The notes beneath the pieces were generated by a model, which was not told the DNA's origin, ran no database searches, and worked only from the letters and a program-made list of their open reading frames with translations. Source: Methanobacteriota archaeon (lineage in GTDB: Archaea > Halobacteriota > Syntropharchaeia > DAOWMC01). Taken from it: 7,898 nucleotides of DNA. Every line of letters begins with the position of its first letter. The stretch's first letter is position 1. This document shows, piece after piece, positions 1-4,542 of this stretch. Location: contig DAOWMC010000042.1 in assembly GCA_030643285.1 (NCBI GenBank), forward strand, positions 1 to 7,898, read 5' to 3'. A program made the translations under genes and the position numbers.

Positions 1-1
1 C

Positions 2-271
2 CAGGTTGTTCACACAGGTATTTTTTGTGATATTATTGTTATCGCTTGAATATGATAGATAAATGCCGTTCCAGCCATTCGAGTTGGCTTTGTTTTCCAT
101 GAGCTTGTTGTTGTTCGAATTTGACAGATGAATCCCGTTATTGTTGTTAGAATCAGCTGTATTGTTTATCAGTATGTTGTTGTTTGAGAAGGCCAGATAA
201 ATACCGAAGAAGTCTTCTGATGCATCATTTTTGGAAATGTTGCAGTAATTGGCACCGAATAGATAAATTCC
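2..271 (-). repeat. Tandem beta-helix coils, about 66-69 bp per unit
   Basis: Within the beta-helix gene, four successive coils begin at codons 119, 141, 164 and 187 with Gly-Ile-Tyr/His-Leu, giving spacings of 22, 23 and 23 residues. Each coil carries an SNNN-type Asn ladder and an N-N/K-N turn. The repeat is degenerate at DNA level (AAC/AAT runs, GGN-ATT-TAT-CTN starts) and continues past the left edge, so the total coil number is unknown. Confidence 0.75.
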
Positions 272-625
272 AGCCGTTTCATTTAAAGTTGTATTTTCAA
301 CTCCGAACCCACTTATATTCACATAGTCCGAAGTTACCTCAAAAACATGATCACTTGAATTCAATGCGTTTACAATGCAATTTGCATACCCGTTCTCTGA
401 TTGGATCGTTAAACGCTTATTAATATCCACATTCTCATAGTAAGTCCCATCACCGACGATGATCGTGTCGCCATCTGTTGCGTTGTCCACTGCTTGCTGA
501 ATTGTCTGGTTTCCGACCTCCACATATATCGTCGCCCCACTTGCAACTGCTGTGGAAAAGGAAAGAAACACAAAAGTCATAATCATAATAAATATTGGAA
601 TATAACAAACTGTTTTAATAGCCAT
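2..625 (-). CDS. Secreted right-handed beta-helix (NosD/CASH-like) protein, N-terminal part
   Basis: An uninterrupted frame of 208 codons runs leftward from ATG at 623-625 and leaves the window without a stop, so the gene is partial at its 3' end. Residues 1-28 form a Sec-type signal peptide: a Lys at position 4, a hydrophobic stretch ending in FLSF, then TAVA-S. Residues 40-75 carry the usual opening of parallel beta-helix surface proteins (TIQQAVDNATDGDTI, then GTYYENVDI). From residue 119 there are 22-23-residue coils, each beginning GIYL or GIHL (residues 119, 141, 164, 187) and rich in Asn, as in PbH1/NosD repeats. The start is supported by GGGGTGA at 631-637, a near-perfect archaeal ribosome site. 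The protein is probably exported and displayed at the cell surface; archaeal relatives often end in a PGF-CTERM or similar anchor, which would lie outside the window. Ligand and enzymatic activity, if any, cannot be read. The small coiled-coil gene lies 47 bases upstream on the same strand. Confidence 0.88.
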   Translation of the reverse strand, partial: MAIKTVCYIPIFIMIMTFVFLSFSTAVASGATIYVEVGNQTIQQAVDNATDGDTIIVGDGTYYENVDINKRLTIQSENGYANCIVNALNSSDHVFEVTSDYVNISGFGVENTTLNETAGIYLFGANYCNISKNDASEDFFGIYLAFSNNNILINNTADSNNNNGIHLSNSNNNKLMENKANSNGWNGIYLSYSSDNNNITKNTCVNNL

Positions 626-630
626 GTATA

Positions 631-637
631 TCACCCC
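631..637 (-). promoter_or_regulatory. Ribosome binding site of the beta-helix gene
   Basis: Minus-strand GGGGTGA, followed by TATAC and the ATG at 625. The GGTGA core matches the archaeal 16S rRNA 3' end at normal spacing and fixes the start of the beta-helix protein. Confidence 0.75.
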
Positions 638-653
638 AAAAAGTTAAAAATAG

Positions 654-687
654 AAAACATATGTTTTAGATATTAACAATCTAAAAC
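654..687 (-). repeat. Two overlapping inverted repeats between small gene and beta-helix gene
   Basis: GTTTTAGAT (663-671) and ATCTAAAAC (679-687) are perfect 9-base inverted arms with a 7-base loop that contains the stop codon of the small upstream gene. Overlapping it, AAAACATATGTTTT (654-667) is a perfect 14-base palindrome. The 663-667 segment belongs to both, so the two hairpins exclude each other. On the minus-strand transcript T-rich sequence follows (about 640-656), then the ribosome site of the beta-helix gene. It could act as a leaky terminator, an alternative-fold switch, an RNA processing site, or a DNA operator. The symmetry is seen; the function is inferred. Confidence 0.55.
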
Positions 688-855
688 CGCATCGATCTTA
701 TATCTTTTACAGAGTGAAGTTATAGATTCTTCACGTATCTTAATTTCATTCTTAAGTAGCTTAATCTGGTCTAATAAGACATCTACCTGTTCGTTCGCCT
801 CATCTTGTATTTCTTCATCCATCCTATAGATATTGATCTCATCAATTGGTTGCAT
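673..855 (-). CDS. Small coiled-coil protein of unknown function
   Basis: A 60-residue protein if translated from ATG at 853-855. A GTG three codons upstream (862-864) would give 63 residues. I prefer the ATG because GGTGA at 861-865 sits five bases before it; the GTG overlaps that motif but has its own GGAG (870-873) further upstream, so it cannot be excluded. The N-terminal half is acidic (MDEEIQDEANEQ). The middle (about VDVLLDQIKLLKNEIKI) has hydrophobic residues spaced as in a short coiled coil. Two Cys lie near the C terminus, one being the last residue. There is no signal peptide or membrane segment, so it is probably cytoplasmic and oligomeric. I do not recognise the family. It is the first gene of a likely two-gene unit with the secreted beta-helix protein, 47 bases downstream. 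The reality of the gene rests on its ribosome site, position and composition. Confidence 0.6.
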   Translation of the reverse strand: MQPIDEINIYRMDEEIQDEANEQVDVLLDQIKLLKNEIKIREESITSLCKRYKIDAVLDC

Positions 856-860
856 ATTAT

Positions 861-865
861 TCACC
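861..865 (-). promoter_or_regulatory. Ribosome binding site deciding the start of the small coiled-coil gene
   Basis: Minus-strand GGTGA followed by ATAAT and ATG (853-855). The alternative GTG at 862-864 lies inside this motif. The spacing favours the ATG start. Confidence 0.5.
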
Positions 866-889
866 CTTACTCCATATATTGTGTGTGAC

Positions 890-897
890 TAATAAAA
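890..897 (-). promoter_or_regulatory. Candidate TATA box for the small gene/beta-helix unit
   Basis: Minus-strand TTTTATTA. Transcription would be expected to start about 26 bases downstream, near 867, giving a short leader that contains the GGTGA site. Assigned by composition and spacing only. Confidence 0.35.
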
Positions 898-953
898 CTG
901 TATCGGAAACAACCTTTTAGGCGGTTTAAACTGATAGGTACTTCAATGCAAGA

Positions 954-996
954 TTTTATATTATTCTCTTTCCATAAGTATAGCGTCATATATATA
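954..996 (+). promoter_or_regulatory. Candidate promoter region of ilvC with two TATA-like boxes
   Basis: TTTATATT (955-962) and ATATATATA (988-996) both resemble archaeal box A. The first would start transcripts near 985, leaving a leader of about 45 bases. The second would start them near 1017, almost on top of the GGAGGT ribosome site, so the first fits better. A partial palindrome around GTTTAAAC (924-931) lies upstream. The 865-1029 interval holds no other gene I can support. Confidence 0.4.
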
Positions 997-1017
997 GGTC
1001 TAATAGTTATTAAAGTT

Positions 1018-1023
1018 GGAGGT
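1018..1023 (+). promoter_or_regulatory. Ribosome binding site of ilvC
   Basis: GGAGGT six bases before ATG at 1030. It fixes the start at MAKVYY and argues against the in-frame upstream ATG at 946, whose extra 28 residues have no KARI counterpart. Confidence 0.8.
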
Positions 1024-1029
1024 TTAAAA

Positions 1030-2016
1030 ATGGCAAAGGTTTACTATGAAGAGGATACGAGCATAGATGCGTTAAAAGGTAAAGTTGTGGCTGTAGTTGG
1101 CTATGGAAGCCAGGGGAGGCACCAGTCCCTCAATATGAGAGACTCGGGGCTCGAAGTGATAATAGCTGAGTTGGAAGGAACGGATGCATGGAAACAGGCA
1201 AAAGATGATGGATTTGAAGTTGTTAGTGCGGATGAAGCAACAAAGAGGGGAGATTTAATAATAATCGTTGTACCCGATGAGCTTCACGAACCCGTTTACT
1301 GGAATTTTATTCACGATAATTTAAAAGAGGGAAAGACAATCGGTGTTTCTCATGGATACAGTGTTTTGTATGAACTGATAAAACCACCAAAAAATGTTGA
1401 TATTGTTATGATAGCCCCCAAAGCGCCCGGACCCACGGTGAGAATAACATACACGGAAGGGTTTGGTGTGCCATCTTGTATTGCTATCGAAAATGATTAC
1501 AGTGGAAATGCGCTTAAAACTGCCCTGGCGTGGGGAAACGCAATTGGTTCTGCACGTGTGGGAATAATTGAGACGACGATTAAAGAAGAGGTGGAGACCG
1601 ACCACTTCGGAGAGGTTGCCGTTTTATGTGGTGGATGTGCCGAATTGATTAAGGCCGGATTTGAGGTTTTGGTGGAAGCAGGCTACCAGCCAGAGATCGC
1701 CTACTTTGAGTGTTTAAATGAACTTAAGCTTATAGTCGATCTAATCTATGATGGTGGTATAGAGTATATGTGGGATGCCGTTAGCAATACTGCCGAATAT
1801 GGTGGTAGAGTACCTGGAAAGAAAATAGTTACCCCCGACGTCAAAGAGAACATGCGACAGTTGATCCGAGATATCCAGAATGGGGAACATGCCAAAAATT
1901 GGATACTTGAACAGAAAGCCGGAATGCCAGTTCTTAATCGACTTAGGGCAGCAGAGAAGGAACATCAGATCGAAGAGGTTGGCAGGCAGCTCCGGAGCAT
2001 GATGAGAAAGAAGTGA
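1030..2016 (+). CDS. ilvC: Ketol-acid reductoisomerase (class I KARI)
   Basis: Converts 2-acetolactate or 2-aceto-2-hydroxybutyrate to the dihydroxy acids of valine, leucine and isoleucine synthesis, by Mg-dependent alkyl migration followed by nicotinamide reduction, in the cytoplasm. The 328 residues match the short class I form. Seen: dinucleotide loop GYGSQG at 24-29; VSHGY with His108; APKAPGPTVR with Lys131; ETDHFGE with metal ligands Asp191 and Glu195; FECLNELK with Glu227 and Glu231; VSNTAEYGG with Ser252. The domain order is an N-terminal Rossmann fold followed by the helical knotted domain from about 183. Oddity: the loop after beta-2 reads AELEGTDAW (46-54) and lacks the Arg and Ser residues that usually hold the NADPH 2'-phosphate, so NADH preference is plausible. 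No other branched-chain amino acid genes are nearby. The next gene starts 22 bases after the stop, on the same strand and in the same frame. Confidence 0.96.
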   Translation: MAKVYYEEDTSIDALKGKVVAVVGYGSQGRHQSLNMRDSGLEVIIAELEGTDAWKQAKDDGFEVVSADEATKRGDLIIIVVPDELHEPVYWNFIHDNLKEGKTIGVSHGYSVLYELIKPPKNVDIVMIAPKAPGPTVRITYTEGFGVPSCIAIENDYSGNALKTALAWGNAIGSARVGIIETTIKEEVETDHFGEVAVLCGGCAELIKAGFEVLVEAGYQPEIAYFECLNELKLIVDLIYDGGIEYMWDAVSNTAEYGGRVPGKKIVTPDVKENMRQLIRDIQNGEHAKNWILEQKAGMPVLNRLRAAEKEHQIEEVGRQLRSMMRKK

Positions 2017-2037
2017 CCCTGGCCAAATTACCAAAGG

Positions 2038-2637
2038 ATGAAAAAAAAGCAGCTTGAGATTATCCTTGAGGGTGTAGAGGGTTTTTTAAATCCAAATGCC
2101 GCGTTGGAGCAGTATATTACGCCTGCGCCGGTTGCTGCAGAACTTCTACACTTTGCAAACCTTAATGGTGACCTGTGCGGGGACGTATATGATCTGGGAT
2201 GTGGCACCGGTGTTCTTTCAATCGGTGCCAAGATTTTAGGTGCAAAAAAAGTAACGGGGTTTGATATAGATCCGGATGCAATTGGGGTGGCAAAAAAAAA
2301 CGCACTTTTATTGGATGTGGATGTTGAATTTATGTGCTGCGAGGTTGGTGATGTAGAAGGGTCAGTAAATACAACTCTAATGAACCCACCGTTTGGGGCT
2401 CAGACCAGGGGAAGCGATAGAAAATTTTTAAAAAAAGCTTTTGAAGTCGGGAGGGTTGTTTACTCAATTCACAATCTTGGGAGTGGTGGTTTTATAAAAA
2501 AGTTCATAAAGCCAAATGTTATTACGGATCAGTATCCAATAAATCTCCCAATCAAGCGTACATTTAAGTTTCATGAGAAGGATATACTAACTATAAAAGT
2601 CGAATTATACAGAATGACAAGATTAGAGGGAAAATAA
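2038..2637 (+). CDS. METTL5-like SAM-dependent N6-adenine methyltransferase
   Basis: A 199-residue Rossmann-fold methyltransferase of the archaeal METTL5 group. Human METTL5 makes m6A at one position of 18S rRNA, so the archaeal protein is inferred to modify an equivalent adenosine of 16S rRNA. Seen: LEQYITP at 23-29, typical of this family; motif I DLGCGTG at 52-58; acidic SAM-ribose strand FDIDPDA at 75-81; catalytic NPPFG at 116-120, the NPPF form used by amino-group methyltransferases; and VYSIHN at 141-146. The N-terminal MKKKQLE start matches family members, which supports ATG 2038 although the only purine-rich stretch (AAAGG) sits directly on the ATG. The stop is directly abutted by the csl4 start, so the genes are almost certainly co-transcribed. 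Human METTL5 needs TRMT112; no such partner gene is in this window. Confidence 0.92.
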   Translation: MKKKQLEIILEGVEGFLNPNAALEQYITPAPVAAELLHFANLNGDLCGDVYDLGCGTGVLSIGAKILGAKKVTGFDIDPDAIGVAKKNALLLDVDVEFMCCEVGDVEGSVNTTLMNPPFGAQTRGSDRKFLKKAFEVGRVVYSIHNLGSGGFIKKFIKPNVITDQYPINLPIKRTFKFHEKDILTIKVELYRMTRLEGK

Positions 2638-3213
2638 ATGACAGAAGATAACTTAATGTTCCCCGGTGATTTTATAGGGACATCAGAGGAGTTCATGCCG
2701 GGTGAAGGGACCTACGATGAGAATGGTAATATATATGCATCAACTATCGGCATACTTACCAATAATACGGAAGAGAGAACGGTTGGTATAATTCCAAAAA
2801 CCAGTGTTCCATCTGTTGTTAAAACAGGGGACATCATAATTGGAAGAGTCACCGAAGTTAAAGAATCGGTTGTTGTGGTAAGCATTGCCTACATAAAAGG
2901 TAATGAAAACAGGAGCCTGGCAAATACCGAGCAGGGCGTTATCCATATATCAAACGTAAAAAATGCTTATATCTCCAATTTACGTTACGAGTTTTCATAT
3001 AGGGATATAGTCAAGGCACAAGTTATTGATCCGAAAAGCATGCGACTCAGTACGGTGGAAAATGGCCTTGGGGTTCTAAAATCTATTTGCAGTAGATGTA
3101 AAACTACGATGAATAAAAAAGAGGGCGGAAATGATAATACACTGGAGTGCCCCAAATGTAAGAGGGTCGAGACGCGTAATGTATCTGAAACATATGGGTC
3201 AGGGGTAGCATAG
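2638..3213 (+). CDS. csl4: Exosome RNA-binding subunit Csl4
   Basis: A cap subunit of the archaeal exosome, the cytoplasmic 3'-5' RNA-degrading and tailing complex of Rrp41/Rrp42, Rrp4 and Csl4. The 191 residues show the standard three parts: an N-terminal beta domain with MFPGDFIG and EEFMPGEGTYDENGNIYAS (7-35); an S1 RNA-binding domain from about VKTGDIIIGRV (61-71) to about 138; and a C-terminal zinc ribbon with Cys151-x-x-Cys154 and Cys171-x-x-Cys174. All four zinc ligands are present. The start ATG follows the methyltransferase TAA with no gap and is preceded by GAGGG. The stop TAG overlaps the ribosome site of rpoL. Csl4 sitting next to RpoL recurs in euryarchaea, as I recall, and here it suggests coordinated supply of RNA synthesis and turnover factors. 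Confidence 0.96.
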   Translation: MTEDNLMFPGDFIGTSEEFMPGEGTYDENGNIYASTIGILTNNTEERTVGIIPKTSVPSVVKTGDIIIGRVTEVKESVVVVSIAYIKGNENRSLANTEQGVIHISNVKNAYISNLRYEFSYRDIVKAQVIDPKSMRLSTVENGLGVLKSICSRCKTTMNKKEGGNDNTLECPKCKRVETRNVSETYGSGVA

Positions 3214-3219
3214 GTGATC
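3213..3219 (+). promoter_or_regulatory. Ribosome binding site of rpoL
   Basis: GGTGATC begins on the last base of the csl4 TAG stop and lies two bases before the GTG start at 3222 (four bases after the GGTGA core). It decides that rpoL starts with GTG and suggests translation coupled to csl4. Confidence 0.75.
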
Positions 3220-3221
3220 TT

Positions 3222-3500
3222 GTGCAGATCAATATACTCAAATCTGATAAAAATGAAGCGCTGATAGAGTTCGTGGGGGAAAATAACACCTTTTTAAATG
3301 TCCTGAAATCGGTACTTTTACAGGATGAAGATTTAAGAATGGTTACATATGATATCAAATTTTCAACCAGCCACCCAATATTATGTATTAAAACCACAGA
3401 AAAAGATCCTTTGGCTGCTCTGAAAGATGCAGCATGCAATCTGGTTTCCCAGTGTGATGAGTTCAAACAGGTATTTAATGAGAAGACAAAAAGCATATAG
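3222..3500 (+). CDS. rpoL: DNA-directed RNA polymerase subunit L
   Basis: A small assembly subunit of archaeal RNA polymerase, homologous to eukaryotic Rpb11/AC19 and to part of the bacterial alpha subunit. It pairs with subunit D to form the platform on which the large subunits assemble. The 92 residues match the usual length. Seen: QINILKSDKNEALIEFVGENNTFLNVLKSVLL, with the family pattern of a beta strand followed by the dimerisation helix beginning NTFLN; then HPILCIKT and the C-terminal helix with ALKDAACNL. The start is GTG at 3222, chosen because of the preceding GGTGATC and because homologues begin at this residue. It is the last gene of the tight methyltransferase-csl4-rpoL block; 93 bases separate it from the DUF447 gene. 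Confidence 0.94.
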   Translation: MQINILKSDKNEALIEFVGENNTFLNVLKSVLLQDEDLRMVTYDIKFSTSHPILCIKTTEKDPLAALKDAACNLVSQCDEFKQVFNEKTKSI

Positions 3501-3593
3501 ATAGAAGAAATTGATTTTGTTTGATGATTGGTTATACTGCGATGTTTGATATCTAGGCTGTGTATGTGAAGGGGGGTTAAGATATGGGTTGGT

Positions 3594-4202
3594 GTGAAAT
3601 TGGAGTTGGAAAAGTTCGGGATAAGCGAAGGTATATCGGAGGTTATTGTAACCACAGCCTCAGATCTAGGGGAATTTAATGCGGCACCTATAGGAATAAT
3701 ATGTGAGCGGGGAACAACCAGTGCAAAGATATATCCCGATTCGCATACATATGAAAACATCAATTCAAATGGAATGATGGTTGCAAACATAACAAATGAT
3801 CCTGAGTTATTTGTTTTTTCTGCATTTGGTGATCTTGGCACGGACTACTATGAGAAATTTCACGGTTATCCGGTAATCAGAGTCGCAAAGGCGTGGATTT
3901 TGTTCAGCTGTGAAATTTTACAGAGCGAAGAACAGGATCATCACAAATATTTTGTGATATCACTTGATCCGATATCTGCAAAGGTCAACTTTAATGATTT
4001 AAATGCTGTAAGCAGGTCGAAAAATGCAGTGATCGAATCGACTGTTCACGCAACTAGATATATGGTGAGTAGAGACAAAAGATTAATGGAATGGGTAGAT
4101 TATTACGACACCATTGTTTCAAAGTGTGGTGGGCCAGGTGAGAGGAGGGCAATGGAAATGTTATATGAATTCCTGGGTTGTCAAAGAAAGCACGATATTT
4201 AA
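3594..4202 (+). CDS. DUF447 family protein (probable flavin-binding split barrel)
   Basis: A 202-residue member of DUF447, a family found mainly in archaea and in some methylotrophic bacteria. Solved members resemble FMN-binding split-barrel flavoproteins, so an FMN-dependent role is likely, but the reaction is not established. Seen: SEVIVTT (15-21), NAAPIGII (29-36), SHTYENI (50-56), VANITNDPELFV (63-74), AFGDL (77-81), VHATR (151-155) and KCGGPGE (177-183), which I recall as family hallmarks. The N-terminal two thirds would be the barrel, and the last 50 residues a helical region. The only suitable start is GTG at 3594: an in-frame TGA lies at 3567-3569 and no ATG lies between. GGTTGGT is too close to be a good ribosome site and AGGGGGG (3570-3576) is rather far, so translation may be weak or leaderless. 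A TATA-like GTTATACT lies in the 93-base gap before it. Confidence 0.88.
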   Translation: MKLELEKFGISEGISEVIVTTASDLGEFNAAPIGIICERGTTSAKIYPDSHTYENINSNGMMVANITNDPELFVFSAFGDLGTDYYEKFHGYPVIRVAKAWILFSCEILQSEEQDHHKYFVISLDPISAKVNFNDLNAVSRSKNAVIESTVHATRYMVSRDKRLMEWVDYYDTIVSKCGGPGERRAMEMLYEFLGCQRKHDI

Positions 4203-4233
4203 AACGCTCGTTTTTGGATTGTCTGGCGTTTTT
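4201..4233. terminator. Inverted repeat with T tracts between convergent genes
   Basis: AAAACGC (4201-4207) and GCGTTTT (4226-4232) are perfect 7-base arms around an 18-base loop. A run of five T follows on the plus strand (4229-4233), with another inside the loop (4211-4215); on the minus strand the other arm reads GCGTTTT. It fills nearly all the 31 bases between the DUF447 stop and the DUF3467 stop, so a two-way terminator is the likely role. Archaeal termination depends mainly on T tracts; the hairpin may be incidental. Confidence 0.55.
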
Positions 4234-4542
4234 CTACCTATACATACCCTCATCACCTGAATAATTTTTGTTTTTATCTTCCGGTAAGGCGATTTCACCA
4301 AACCGGCCTTCATATTTCTCTATATTATCATTTAGAGCTTTTAAAAGTCTTTTTGCATGTTGAGGGGTTATTGCCACAATCGCTTTCATATGTCCCTTAT
4401 TTGTCATTGGAACCATCTGGACAAAGGATAATGTAAACTCATCATCTTTATGGTTGATCTGGATACTGTTACTGTAAACCGGCTGCAGGTTTCCAGGGAT
4501 CTCTATGTTTATCTCAGCTTTTCGGTCTTTTTTTTCTTTCAT
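4234..4542 (-). CDS. DUF3467 family protein
   Basis: A 102-residue soluble protein with the look of DUF3467, a small family of bacteria and archaea with no assigned function. Seen: PVYSNSIQINHKDDEFTLSF (about 21-40), then QMVPM, an alternating strand pattern MKAIVAITPQHAKRLLKALNDN, and YEGRFGEI. The VAITPQHAKRL-ALNDN stretch and the FGEI ending are the parts I recognise. The start is ATG at 4540-4542, overlapping the mutase TGA as ATGA and preceded by GAGGT, which indicates translational coupling. The frame is open further upstream, to an ATG at 4672-4674, but that extension lies wholly inside the mutase gene and is basic and unlike the family. Ends 31 bases from the converging DUF447 gene. 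A link to sugar-phosphate metabolism is inferred from the operon only. Confidence 0.82.
   Translation of the reverse strand: MKEKKDRKAEINIEIPGNLQPVYSNSIQINHKDDEFTLSFVQMVPMTNKGHMKAIVAITPQHAKRLLKALNDNIEKYEGRFGEIALPEDKNKNYSGDEGMYR

Noticed and set aside
2..271. Possible CRISPR or other DNA tandem array
   Set aside because: The 66-69-base periodicity is degenerate and in phase with codons, matching protein coils rather than identical repeats with spacers.
184..676. Plus-strand open frames opposite the beta-helix gene
   Set aside because: The minus-strand frame has a signal peptide, ribosome site and repeat pattern; the plus-strand products are Asn/His-rich antisense readings.
946..1029. N-terminal extension of KARI from the in-frame ATG at 946
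   Set aside because: GGAGGT sits six bases before ATG 1030, family members start at MAKVYY-like sequence, and the extension covers the TATA-like boxes.
3104..3841. Long antisense open frame (245 codons) on the minus strand
   Set aside because: It runs across csl4, rpoL and DUF447, all well supported; its translation has no recognisable domain and is a by-product of their codon use.
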